Positions 21,936-32,935 of a stretch of DNA of 64,000 nt are shown piece after piece; the first letter of the stretch is position 1; the number at the start of each line of letters is the position of its first letter. This DNA is from Camellia lanceoleosa. Lineage: Eukaryota > Streptophyta > Magnoliopsida > Ericales > Theaceae. The position numbers and the translations under genes are program-made. The stretch covers positions 158,106,246 to 158,170,245 of the forward strand of contig CM045763.1 of assembly GCA_025200525.1 (NCBI GenBank), in the 5' to 3' direction. The notes under the pieces are model-generated. The model was not told where the DNA came from, searched no databases, and saw nothing but the letters and a program-made list of their open reading frames with translations.

Positions 21936-23307
21936 TGTTGGTCATAGAATGAATAACATTGATGATTTTTTTGTGATTATGTTTTGATATATTTTAAGGA
22001 ATTGATTATAATTGAAAACCTTATTATTTGATTAAATCTTTGTAATCTACATTCTCTCTATGTTAACAACGCTTTTGGAGGCCAAAATGAGCTTAAACAG
22101 GTCAAAAGGTCGACACGAAGCCTCACAAAGGTTGACACCAAATTTCAGAATGCTAAGGGTCGACACCAGGACAATAAAGGGTCGACACCAAAAGACAACA
22201 AGCAAAGTTTAAATAGCAAAGGGTCGACACTAAGTATTATGAGGGTCGACACCAAATTTCAATGTACCAAGGGTTACGCGAGGGTTGACACTAAGAACAC
22301 CAGGAAGTCAAAGCAAAGAAGAAAAGAGAGCAAATGGTCGACACCCAATCTATAGGGGTTGACATCCTTATGTCTGGGTTACAAAAACCCTAGCCGCCAT
22401 TCTAGATCTATAAGTGGGATTTTGTGACATCATCAAGAGACAAATCTTATTCAAATCAAAAGGGATTTCGGGGAAGCAACTTTTGACTTAGTGGAGGAAG
22501 AATTTTCCATCCACATTATTCCCAAAACATAGAAAAGCAAAAAGCATGGAAACAACAATATCTCCATCCATCAATATTTGAGTCTCAAGCATGGGCATCA
22601 CATCTTTTGAGGAGGCTCCACCTCCAACAGCTAGATGACACCTGTACACACCCATGCTCTGCTCCAAAAGCTAGAAGTCTTCTCCTATGCAACGACTAGA
22701 AGGCCTACTTGTGCTTCTTCTCGAACGGATAGAACATTGAAGGCTATAAAGGGAGAACTTCTCCAGATCTGAAGAATGAGAGAACACCACTGCAATATTC
22801 TGAGCATTCAAGTATCATTATCAATCTCTGATATTCTATTGTACTTTCACTTTCATATCTGAGTGTATCTCAAAACCCTCTCTAGTCTTACACTTTCATA
22901 ACTATCTTTTGAGAGAAAAGCCTTGTAAAAGAGGACGGTTGTACCTCTTGTTCTTATTTCTTATTTTCTGAGTGAAACACTTGTAAAGTGAGGCATTTAG
23001 TTAATAGGTCCTCAACAGATAAGAGTAAGTCCATTGTAAAAATCCAGAAGCTAGATGAAGCTTGGTGGTGTATTGATTCGATTCATACTGAAAGAATTCT
23101 CAAGGAGGTGCCTTAATGAGTGGACGTAGGCCGGTGAGCCGAACCACTATAAATCCTTGTGTTTGAGCTCTTCTTCACTTCTCCTTTATTTTCTGTTTTA
23201 TTGATTGCCTGCTGAAATTATTTACTTAATTAATTGCAATCAATTTTCTATCCATATTTTTTATTACCCAATTCACCCCTCTCTTGGGTTGCCTACCTGG
23301 GGTAATA
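21936..23307 (+). mobile_element. 5' LTR of element C
   Basis: Starts TGTTGGTCATAGAATG and ends CCTACCTGGGGTAATA. It is homologous to 38525-39894, and the target duplication fixes both ends. The LTR therefore ends in TA, not the usual CA. A TATA box (CTATAAGTGG) lies near 22408-22418. The part before it carries the dispersed GGGTCGACACC motif. Confidence 0.9.
22108..22375 (+). promoter_or_regulatory. dispersed GGGTCGACACC motif array in U3 of the 5' LTR of C
   Basis: About ten copies or near-copies of (A)GGGTCGACACCAA in 270 bp, spaced 15-45 bases apart with unrelated sequence between. The array lies just upstream of the TATA box, where enhancer repeats of LTR retrotransposons usually sit. 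Function is inferred from position only. Confidence 0.55.
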
Positions 23308-23309
23308 AT

Positions 23310-23322
23310 TGGTATTAGAGCC
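23310..23322 (+). other. primer-binding site of element C
   Basis: TGGTATTAGAGCC, two bases after the 5' LTR. It matches the complement of the 3' end of initiator methionine tRNA (usually TGGTATCAGAGC) with one change. Confidence 0.9.
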
Positions 23323-23362
23323 TCGTCTCTAGTGTTTTGACTTAACAGTCTTAGAGTTGATC

Positions 23363-24113
23363 ATGGAAACCAATTTGGTGTTTAACAATTGCCTTTGTTT
23401 GATGGCTCAAACTATACTTCTTGGAAAGCAAGAGTGAGGATTTTTATTCAAGCTTTAAACTATGAGCTATGGAGAATTATTGTCAATGGTCATAAGATAC
23501 CCTCCAAGAACATTCAAGGGTGAATCTTGCCCAAGGAAGAATATGAATGGGACAATAATGATTTGAGAAGCATTCAAATGAATGCTAAGGCCATGGATAT
23601 TTTATTTTGTGCTTTAGATTCAAATGAGTTTTAAAAAATCAGACTTATGAATCGGCCAAAGAAATTTGGGATAAATTAGAGACCATACATGATGGGACCA
23701 ACCATGTTAAAGAATCCAACATTAGTATGTTGGTTCATGATTATGAGCTTTTCAAGATGGAATCCCATGAATCTATTTCTAAAATGTTTTCTAGATTTAC
23801 TAATGTTATCAATGCTCTAAATTCTCTTGGTAAATCTTATACTAATGGTGAGCTTGTAAGAAAAATTCTTAGGTCTTTGCCAAAGGAATGGGAAGCCAAG
23901 GTTATAGCTATTCAAGAGGCTAAAGACCTAACAAATTTGAGCATTGAAGAACTCCTAGGCTCACTCATGGCTCATGAACTTGTAATGATGAATGGAAGTA
24001 AAAAGAAAATTAAAGCCGCATGGGGAGATAGCGATGAAAGCAACTCAGAAACTAAAGATAACAACAATAAAGTTGCTGACCAATGCCTACTGGCATTTGG
24101 AGATGATGATGAG
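23363..24113 (+). pseudogene. gag of element C, N-terminal part
   Basis: The ATG at 23363 begins METNLVF; one shift later the frame reads LPLFDGSNYTSWKARVRIFI, the conserved start of copia gag (UBN2 type). A stop at 23522-23524 and another shift near 23635 follow. The clean frame 23727-24113 has MLVHDYELFKMESHESI, FTNVINALNSLGK, RKILRSLPKEWEAKV and IEELLGSLMAHE. This is the capsid-like part that packs the element RNA. It is cut at 24113 by element B and continues at 35016. Confidence 0.85.
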
Positions 24114-24688
24114 TGTGTGAGTGAATTTCCGATCACACTGCCCTCCTTAGTGATTCAGCGGAAGAACACAGGCAGAGTAGACGGCTCCTCAGAACTCGCA
24201 GAAAGAAAAGACTCCGGCGGTGGTTCTTCCACCCGGGGGCACTCCGACGATCAAGTCAGTATATCTCTCAAAAGATAATCAAATGCTAAACTCACAAGCT
24301 TGAGTATATCAAAACATACCTTAGACCCATGGGGGTGCCTCTCTCTTATAGCCAATACAATCCTAGTCCCAATAGGAGCCTGGCCCTAATGGACTTAGGA
24401 TTACTGCTAATCTAGGACTCTCAGTGGAATTAAGACATACTCCCTAAGAGTTTATCTTTACCCCAAATTGAAGTCTTCTCCCAATCTAGGACTCTTGTCC
24501 CATATCCAGGTTGAGTTCCCTCTCCATTCTAGGACTCTTGTCCCTTATCCACTTATCTCGGATTCCGATATCTTCGGAGATAACCTCGGCCTTACCGAGA
24601 TTACCTCGATAATAATCAGACACGCGGCACCTGTCGACACATCGGCCACCTTGGCCACGCGGCGGTGCTCGTAAAATATATCCCCACA
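24114..24688 (-). mobile_element. 3' LTR of element B
   Basis: 575 bp, TGTGTGAGTG...CCCCACA as seen on the plus strand; on the minus strand it begins TGTGGGGATATATTTTACGA. The minus-strand TATA box is GGCTATAAGAGAGAGGC (about 24346-24362). It differs from the other LTR mainly by short insertions in GC-rich places. Confidence 0.92.
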
Positions 24689-24706
24689 ACGCCCCTAGGT
24701 TCTATT
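24689..24706 (-). other. degenerate polypurine tract of element B
   Basis: The minus strand reads AGAACCTAGGGGCGT just before the 3' LTR. It is purine-rich but interrupted by CCT. Confidence 0.5.
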
Positions 24707-25580
24707 ACCTCAAGATTCGAGGTGATGGAACCTATCCTCTAACATTCTCTCGCATCGCCTAAGAACTTTCTAGCCGAGATCATTTATTCCAGACGCATGT
24801 CCTCTTCAAATTCAAATCAATTTCATCAGGCGTATGAGTCATTATGCACCATTTTTCAACCGCTTTACCGACATCGCTTTTCCTTTATTGGTCCGCGGTA
24901 GCGACGCGCCAAAGAAGCCTTTTTTTCCGCTCACGCCGTTCGACGACATGCGTTATCCTAGGCGTAATAATTGCGCTTTGCGCCGCTTCACTTTTGACAA
25001 AAACGCTTGTCTCTCTCTTCGCTTCACTTTTACATTTTGAATCTCCTTGCTTTTCTCTCTAAAACTTTTTCTCTTCAATTTCGCCATTACATTTGCGAAG
25101 CCTCAGAATCGCTTCCATCTCGCCATTTCTCGCTAAGCTCAAGCTCTTTGCATCAAGCATCCATTAACGACCTAGCGGCTTCATCCCGGCCTCACCTTTT
25201 TCTGGTAAACCACCGTTCCCTTCTCTACCCAGTTCTTGCCTGTTTCTGAGATTTATTACTTGATTATTTCTGTATCTGATTTTGTAAATAACGTACCTTT
25301 ATTATTCGTTTATACTGCGAATATCTGTACCGTTTCACTTCTGTTTTTGGCCTTCCACTCTTTCATGTTCTTGAATCTGAGACTTCTTTTTGCTTTCCTG
25401 TTTTCCAGATTTTCTTCCCTTCATACTCATTATTCGTAGATTTAGGCTTTGGGATTTGCTGTAGAACCATCAATCTCTAGGAAAAACCGAAACAATCAGT
25501 ACCTAGGTTTTAGCCGAGGTCCTTAAAACCTTTTAGGAATCCTCAGTTTCTGTAGCCAAACGCTTATTTTTATCAGGACC
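24707..25580 (+). promoter_or_regulatory. upstream region of the antisense gene of B
   Basis: Lies between the 3' LTR and the start codon at 25581. It is richer in C and G than its surroundings and has no conserved frame. The bases before the start read TTTTTATCAGGACCATGG, an intron acceptor directly followed by a good start context; a matching donor could be CTGGTAAAC near 25202. A leader intron is plausible but not shown. No convincing TATA box was seen. Confidence 0.35.
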
Positions 25581-27892
25581 ATGGGTGTGTGGAGAGACAG
25601 GGTGAACACCCCAACCAAGCTTCAAAACTTTAGGCAAGAATTTTCTATCCCAGACGACGTTCACCTCAGGCTAGCTGGGGAGAACGACTCCATTATGCCC
25701 GACGAGGATAAAATGCCTTTTCCTATAGTAGCCTTCGTCCAGTGTGGACTTAAGTTTCCCCTTGATCCCCTCTTCCGCAAGGTCCTTCACTACTACACTC
25801 TGAACCCCATGCAACTTTCCATTAACGCCTTTGGGACACTCACTGGAATAATAGCTTTAGCTCGGCAGGAGGGTGTTAGAATCACTCTTGCCGATATCCA
25901 GTATTGCTACACCATGTGTGGCCTTGACCATAAGGAAAAAGGTTTTGTATACTATCTTAAGCCGAGGTCCACTGCCTACAAAATAGTAGCCGACCTTCCC
26001 GATTCCAACAAAGGGGGGACGACACTGATTGCTTCGAAACCGAATTCGCCCAGATGAAGAAGTGCATCTCTTTCCTTCCACGCACGGCCGAGAGGGCAAG
26101 GGTAAGAGCCCAACGCCAATCGCTAGCTATTGCTTTCTTCAAAAATTTTGCATGTCTTTCAAAAATTTTATCTGTTTCTCATGTTTTGTTCTGTTTTGCA
26201 GACGTTCGCCAGCCACCTAAGAACTTCCGCCAGTCCTTTTATCTTGGGAAAGATCTGAAGAAGCTCTTGGATCTTCCGCTTGAAAAGTGCAAGGCCCCAC
26301 TCCTGCTGAACTTCATCCCCACTTACACATCAAAGTTGGCCGACGTTCCAAAGAAGAGGAAGAGCGCTTCCCCATCAACCGCTTCCACAGAATAGGCTGC
26401 CTCCACATCTGAGCCCGCCGACCAGCCATCAACCTCGGCTCCAAGGAAACGCCGACGAAGACTGGTTAAGGCAACCGAGATGGAAAAACCACAAAAAAAG
26501 GTGCTGAACCTCTTGGCCGACCTTCCTGATGATATGGAGGATGAACCAGCCCAACCACCGCCGCCTCAAAAACCAAAAAGAACGAAGAAGGCGCAGCCGA
26601 AGGCGAAGGCTACTGTGGATGATGCAGAGGCTGAAGATGCCCTGCCAATCTCCAAACTGGCCGAGAAGATCACCTCGGCTCCCGCGAAGAGACCTGCTGG
26701 TGCCCAGCCATCAGGGGCTACTCAGCAAAAGAAGGTAAGGTCTACATCTGCCTCGGCTTCGGGTTCCAGGAGTCCCAAAGTTCCCTGGGAACCCAAAGTT
26801 ACTCTTGATGATAGGCCGGTGTATACCAACGAAAGTGCTGCCAACGTCAACATCGGCTTGGCGCTTAGCACAGCAGTCCTTCTTGACGGCGACATGGCGC
26901 ACAACGAAAAAATGAGCGGCTATGAGAATTATGCCTTCATGATGCAGCGCTCAGTCCAAGTAAGTCTTTTAAATTTGATAATTTGTCTTTCATACTTGTA
27001 AAATTCTGAAAATTCTTGTACTAACTTTTGCCTTGTGTTCTTTCAGGCCATCCAACATGCTCATACCTTCTCCATGCAGGCTTTTGAGACTGCGAAGAAG
27101 TTAGAAGACATGGAGAAGGAGTTCGCTCTTCTCCATAAACAAAACAGGGCCAACGAACTAAAAATGAAAAGGCTGGAAGATCAGGCTGCAGAAGCTACAA
27201 AGGCCCAATCACTTGCTCTTCAAAAGGCTGAGGCTGCTGTAAACGTTAAGAAAGTAGCCGAAGCCGAGAAAAAGGAAGCCGAGGCTAAGAAGGCTAAAGC
27301 CGAGAAAGAGCTTAGGGAGGCTTTGGCCACGAAAAAGGCTGAGATTGATGCTGCCTACAACCAAGGCATGGAAGACGTCGCCGAAGACTACAAGCTTCAG
27401 GTCAAGCAAGCTTGCAACAAAGGATTCGTCCTAGGTTGGAATGCTATGGCCAAACAGCTTGATCTTCCAGCTGACTCGCCATGGCGCAAGACAAAGGCCA
27501 TGCGTCTTCCTTGTCCTCTTCCTCCAAGCGAAGATGAATCTGAGTCTGAAGCCAAGGCTGAAGATGAAGATGAAGCTTTGGTGAGGAAGACCAAATCTCC
27601 TCCCAAGATCGACCTGACTGGAGATGAAGAAGTTGAAGCTGCTCCCAAAAAGGCAGACTTCGGCACTTTAACTTCTGACCTTCTTTTAGTGGGGAGAAGT
27701 GTTGATGAGACTTTGGCCGAGATCGACGCTGAAGTTGCAGCAGACAAAGTCACCGAGGTCGTGGGGAATAAAGAAGCTGAAGTTGTGGTGGAAGGGCGGA
27801 CTGAGGTTGTGGCAGAAGAAAATGCTGAAGTTGTTCCTCAAGGGCCCTCCGAGGTCTCAAATTTCAACCAACTCCTCGGTCAAACAACTTAA
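25581..27892 (+). pseudogene. antisense accessory gene of B: Transposase_28-like / coiled-coil protein, three exons
   Basis: Exon 1 (25581-26101) holds IPDDVHLRLAGENDS and, after it, PFPIVAFVQCGLKFPLDPLF and LHYYTLNPMQLSINAF, the plant 'putative gypsy type transposon' (Transposase_28) N-domain. Donor GTAAGAG at 26102, acceptor TTTTGCAG at 26201. Exon 2 (26202-26959) has NFRQSFYLGKDLKKLLDLPL, then a Lys/Pro/Ala-rich linker. Donor GTAAGT, acceptor TTTCAG at 27046. Exon 3 (27047-27892) is a long Ala/Glu/Lys coiled coil, then YNQGMEDVAEDYKLQVKQA and an acidic, repetitive C-terminus. Lesions: a one-base shift near 26015 after PDSNKG and a TAG at 26393-26395. Its role in the element is unknown; such antisense ORFs are reported in Tat elements. 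It is convergent with pol. Confidence 0.8.
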
Positions 27893-28209
27893 ATGTCTTT
27901 TGTTTTTCTTTTGTACTTTGTTTCTTTTCTATGTAAGCTGTTCTTTTCATCAATATACGCTGTCTTTTGTGGCTGATGTGCCTACTATGTAACTTGTGAG
28001 CAAGATTTTTGCTTAGGCCACAGTGCCTTCCTTTCATATGCAATCGCTTTTCTCTCAATACTTCATTTTTAAATTCTTCTTATCGCTTCGTAGTTTTCGC
28101 TTAGAATGTTTCATATGATTCATACAACTCTTCCCTTGCACAATCTCCTCGGAGTTACATATCTCGCATGTTTTAATTCAAGATTTGCTTGGGCTAGGGC
28201 TTCACCAGA
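27893..28209. other. 3' region of the antisense gene of B
   Basis: T-rich non-coding sequence after the stop, compatible with a plant 3' UTR, with AATATACGC-like and TTGTACTTTG stretches. No other feature. Confidence 0.4.
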
Positions 28210-28690
28210 ACTTGTCATAAGTTTCAACAAGTATAAAGCATATAAATTCAATTAATCTTCATCTTGTAAATTGCTACAAATTTCAACAAGTGAAGCCAAC
28301 AATCATATTAGCTTAACTTTAACTTGTAAATTGCTACAAAATTCAACAAGTAAAGATAAGGAGTTTATCTCGCTTAACTTTGACTTGTAAATTGCTACAA
28401 ATTTCAACAAGTAAAGATATGAATTTATCTCGCTTAACTTTGACTTGTAAATTGCTACAAATTTCAACAAGTAAAGATATGAATTTATCTCAGCTTAACT
28501 TTGACTTGTAAATTGCTACAAATTTCAACAAGTAAAGATAAGGAATTTATCTCGGCTTAACTTTGACTTGTAAATTGCTACAAATTTCAACAAGTAAAGA
28601 TAAGGAATTTATCTCAGCTTAACTTTGACTTGTAAATTGCTACAAATTTCAACAAGTAAAGATAAGGAATTTATCTCAGCTTATTTAAAC
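28210..28690. repeat. 62-bp tandem repeat between convergent genes of B
   Basis: About eight units; the later five are nearly identical and 62 bp long, the first is degenerate. Each contains CTTGTAAATTGCTACAAATT, TCAACAAGTAAAGATAAGG and AATTTATCT. CTTGT/ACAAG and AGATAA/TTATCT form short inverted pairs inside each unit. It sits exactly between the end of the antisense gene and the end of integrase. Confidence 0.92.
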
Positions 28691-28873
28691 ATAATCTAGG
28701 CTTAACTTCGGCTAAGCATTACTAATGTCTTCTCTCTGCCCCCACTGTGAACCTAAGTTCCTCTTGGGTTCTCATTATTCAAAAAACGACATCGTGCAAA
28801 GTTATATAAGTTCAGAGAAATTCTGCTAAGGTTTTATTGATCATACCGGCGAAAAAAAAAAATCAAAGAACAT
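28691..28873 (-). other. 3' UTR of element B after integrase
   Basis: Short non-coding stretch between the tandem repeat and the integrase stop; includes an A-run at 28851-28862. Confidence 0.4.
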
Positions 28874-30097
28874 CTAATGATAGAAAAACTTTAAATTACA
28901 AGTGTTCCATGGTCTAGGCAATGCTTTGCCCTCACTATCTTCGAGCCGATATGCCCCATTCCCTAACACCGAGGTGATTCTGTAGGGGCCTTCCCAGTTT
29001 GGGCCGAGCTTGCCCTCTCTGGGATCCTTCTTATTGCCGACGACTTTTCTCAAGACTAGGTCGTTGACTTGAAAATCCCTTGGATTGACCTTCTTGTTGT
29101 AAGCTTTGGCAAGTCGTTGTCGGTATGTCGCAAGTCGGATTGCGCCTTTCTCTTTCTTTCTTCTAGTAGGTCCAGATCTCGCTAAGAACACATCATTAGA
29201 CCCGCTTCAACTCCTCGCTCGATCCGATCCTCGGATGCCGATCTCCAATGGAATGACTGCTTCTGTGCCATAAGCCATGGCAAAAGGGGATTCCCCTGTT
29301 GATCTTCTCGGCGTGGTGCGATACGCCCAGAGTATGTTGGGCAATTCGTCTACCCACTTTCCTTTAGCTGCCTGCAGCCTCTTCTTTATTCCATCTAGAA
29401 TGACTTTGTTTGATGCTTCGGCTTGCCCATTACTTTGGGGAAAGCTTGGTGTTGAAAAATAATTCTTTATCTTGAACTTGGCACAAAAATTCTTGATGAG
29501 TTTGCTGTCAAACTGTGTTCCGTTGTCGGCAACGATTGCTCTTGGAATCCCAAATCTGGTGATGATGCTTTTCCAGATGAAGTTCTTTACATCCACATCT
29601 CGGATTTTGGCAAGAGGCTCTGCTTCTATCCATTTTGTGAAGTAGTCTGTGGCTACCAGTAGGTACTTCCGTTGCCCAGTTGCTTGGGGCAATTTCCCAA
29701 CAAGATCCATGCCCCATTGGGCAAATGGCCAAGGGCTGGAAACGGGGTTTAGGTCAGCAGCTGGCAGACGTATCAGTGGTGCAAACCTCTGGCATTGTTC
29801 ACACTTCTTCATATAGGTTTCTGCATCTTTTTGCATATAGGGCCACCAATACCCCTGGGTAATGGCCCTGTGAGCTAACGATCTGCCCCCTGCGTGGCTT
29901 CCACAAACTCCTTCATGAATTTCATACAAAAAGTCTTCGACCTGGAGAGGGTGTACACACCTTAAAAGGGGTCCAAGAAGGATCTTCAGACAGTGTCTCA
30001 TTGTCAGATCAATCTTGCCGACTTCACCGACCTTGTGTGCTTCCTTCGATCTTCCGGCGCTTTCTCTTTTAGGAATGCAACAATTGCATCCATCCAA
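28874..30097 (-). pseudogene. integrase of element B
   Basis: Frame 30097-29207 carries the zinc-binding part (H in EIHEGVCGSHAGGR; CEQC in MKKCEQCQRFAP) and the catalytic core with D in WGMDLVGKLP, D in IVADNGTQFD and E in NGQAEASNKV, so all three DDE acidic residues are present. After AYGTEAVIPLEIG a shift breaks the frame; frame 29191-28874 gives the C-terminal part (YRQRLAKAYNKKVNPRDFQV, LGPNWEGPYRITSVLGNGAY). It would insert the element DNA into the genome. The break makes it non-functional as it stands. Confidence 0.92.
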
Positions 30098-30145
30098 ATT
30101 AGGTTATGTCCACACATAATGCTTCTTGCATTGTGTGTGGTGACT

Positions 30146-31060
30146 CTATGCTCGGGCTTGATAGGTAATCCACCATGATTGTCCTCGCTTTCCGGCTTGC
30201 ATTGAGCTTGCTAAATTGGCCAACGCGTCGGCGTGGTTGTTATCATCTCGGCTAACTTGAAGAAGTCGGCATTTTGAAACATGTCCGCCAAATTTCGATG
30301 ACTTCTTTTGCATATGCCGACATCCTTTCATCTCGCAACAAACTCTCCTGTAGTTTGATTCACTATGAGTTGTGAGTCACAAAAACTATTACCTCATCTC
30401 GCTGCTGCCGCCACCTTCAAAGAATTAATGCTTCAGATCGCCTCATTGTTCGAGGCTTTGAACCCTAGTCGAATAGACTGTTCCAGTATCTCCCCATCGG
30501 GGGAAATTAACACTATTCCTGCTCCTACACCCTGCCGGTTTGAGCTCCCATCAATAAAAAGTTGAAATGAGTCGCCGATGTAGACGCTGCAGGGTCTGAG
30601 TTTTTCCTTCCTCAGTTCCTTACCCTTTGGCTGGGCTTCTGCTTCCTTGTTTGGACATCGTTCATCTCGGCTCAACGGAGCCCGATGTTCGACGTATTCT
30701 GGCGAGAACTCCGCCACGAAGTCGGCCAAGACTTGGCCCTTAATTGCCGTTCTTGGCCTGAACTCCAGGTCATACTGGCCCAAAATTACTGCCCATCTTG
30801 CAATTCTTCCAGTCAAGTCTCCTTGTTGTAACAAGGATTTTAATGGGTGCTCTGTCAGAACCACTATCTTGTGAGCCTGAAAATAATGGTTTAGCTTCTT
30901 TGAGGCCATTACCAAGGCCAGCATTAATTTCTCCAGTGGTAAATACCTTGTTTCAAGATCGCCAAGGTTTTACTTACATAGTAGACCGCCTTCGCTTCTC
31001 CTTTTCTTCTCGGATGATCACAAAGACTTATCAAGGCTCAAACCGCTAGGTATAAGAACA
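30146..31060 (-). pseudogene. RNase H and archaeal-type second RNase H of element B
   Basis: Frame 30924-30433 begins LALVMASKKLNHYFQAHKI and TEHPLKSLLQQGDLTGRIA, the end of the classic RNase H. After a linker comes FQLFIDGSSNRQGVGAGIVL then GFKASNNEA, the start of a second, archaeal-type RNase H. Its end is in frame 30331-30146 (CRLLQVSRDDNNHADALANL). This dual RNase H is a known trait of the Tat lineage. Indels separate the pieces. Confidence 0.85.
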
Positions 31061-32280
31061 GTTCCTCCCTGTGTTGAGGTGTTGAGAGGATCGGCCGAGG
31101 TAAGGTACTTCTTCAGTCGCCAAAGCGCCTCACATTCCTCTCGTCCATAAAAAATCATGCCTTTTTCACCAGCTTTGAAAAAGGTTTACACTTGTCCGAA
31201 TCTCGCTTATGAACTCGCTTAGGGTCGCGCCCTTCCAAAGAAGCATCCGAACTTGTTTAGCCGATGTCGACTCAGAATTCCGCACGGCCTTGATCCGATC
31301 CGGCCGCTTCAATGCCCCTTCTTGTCACCAGTATCCTAAGAACTTATCGGATCCGACTCCAAACGCCAAGATTTCGGCGCGCTTAGTCGAGCCGATATGT
31401 TTTGAGTATGTCAAAGACCTCTTCTAAGTCGGCGAGATGATCCTTGGTTCCTTGGTCTTCACGACCATATCATCGATGTAGACTTCCACAGCTCGCCAAT
31501 CAAGTGTCCGAACATCTTGGTCACCAACCTTGGTAAGTTGTTCTGCGTTCTTCAACCCAAAAGGCATGACTTTGTAACAATACGCACCTTTGGGAGTGAT
31601 AAATGCCGCTTTCTCCTCATCCGGGTACATGGCTATCCGGTGATACCCCTATATGCGCCCAAGAAGCTCATCCTTCCATGTCCAGATGTGGCGCCCACCA
31701 ACCGGTCAATCTTTGCAGAGGGAAGCCGCCTTTGGGACAGCTTTGTTCAAATTTGTGAAGTCTACGCAGACCTCCACTTGCCATTCTTCTTCTTTACTAC
31801 CACGGTATTTGATAACCACGCCGGATAATTGGCTTCTGATGGCCCCGCCTCTAGAAGTCCGGCTACTTCCTCTTCATCGCTTCGACGCATCAACGCCGGT
31901 CTTCCTGCTCGTTGTATTACTGTTTGGCCGACCATCAACGTTGAGTCTGTGGCATGTGACCTCGGTCAATGCCGTATTTCATAAGGTGTCCAGCGAACAC
32001 CTCAATATTTTTTCTCGAAAGGCTTCCAACTCCCTTTCTTCTTCTTCGGCTAATCCTCAGGCCGAGAAGAAAGAAGCTGCCTCATCGCCCTCTTGTACGA
32101 AGATTTTCTTCAATGCTTCTTCACTCTTCTCACGGCTCCTTGCCGACATCATCTAGGACTTTCATGTCCTCTTCTTCAACCTCTCGCTTCCGGTTCTCGA
32201 ATGTCGCAGTTAACTTCATTGTCGCCATGGAGCAATTTTTTTCAAGAATCGATCTCCTTTGATTTCCTCGATCCCATGTT
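31061..32280 (-). pseudogene. reverse transcriptase of element B
   Basis: The clearest part is 31630-31424: MYPDEEKAAFITPKGAYCYK then VMPFGLKNA, and VEVYIDDMVVKTKEP with the catalytic YIDD. Between them the usual ATYQ motif is shifted (AEQLTKVG). The upstream half (31640-32280) is broken by many small indels and shows no long frame, though RT-like fragments are visible on the minus strand. It copied the element RNA to DNA; now dead. Confidence 0.75.
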
Positions 32281-32285
32281 CTCGG

Positions 32286-32747
32286 TTAGAATCGTAGCAG
32301 TTGATGCAATGTTGAGGGAACTGCCCCCATTGCATGCAACCACGGTCTCCCCAGGATGATGTTGTAAGGCGAAGGCGTATCAATCACAATAAATTCTGTC
32401 CTCATCTTCTTCGTGCCAGCTTGTACCTCCAAGCTGGTTGCGCCTAAAGGCCATGTCGGCGTTCCATTGAAGCCGACCATCGGGCCGTTTGAGTGCTCCA
32501 TGTCATCAGGGTGAAGGCCTAACTCCTTGTAGCATCTGACATACATGATGTCGCAGGAGCTACCTTGATTAATCAAGATGCGTTTCACCTGGCACTCCCC
32601 AACCTGGAGAGATACTACCAGGGCATCATTGTGCGGATGCTGAACCATGTCAAGGTCGGCCTCTGTGAAAGTTATCATTGGTCCTTGGCAATCTTCGGGC
32701 CGAGGTCTTTTCAGTCCGACCTGGTTGACATGCTGCAGATGTTTCAC
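32286..32747 (-). pseudogene. protease of element B
   Basis: Frame of 153 residues: ITFTEADLDMVQHPHNDALV, then VKRILINQGSSCDIMYVRCY, then TPSPYNIILGRPWLHAMGAV and PSTLHQLLRF. This is the retropepsin of Tat-type elements. In the active-site loop the family Asp (normally D before QGSS) is Asn here, which should abolish catalysis. Frame is clean for this domain. Confidence 0.85.
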
Positions 32748-32935
32748 CCTCTGCGTCTACCCCCGTGATGTCGCTTTTCATTCACCTTGAGTGGATCACG
32801 CTAACCACCCGAGGTCCGCTGCCGTGGTTGTTGCACAAGGGGCGGGTCACGGTGCTTGAGGCAATCGTGCCTGCTCTTCCCTGGTTTTGGCCTCATCCAC
32901 AAGGTCTTTTAGATGGCCTTGCCTCACCAGATCTT

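Noticed and set aside
28210..28690. CRISPR-like array, given regular repeats with inverted pairs.
   Set aside because: Units are contiguous without unique spacers, and the DNA is plant nuclear.
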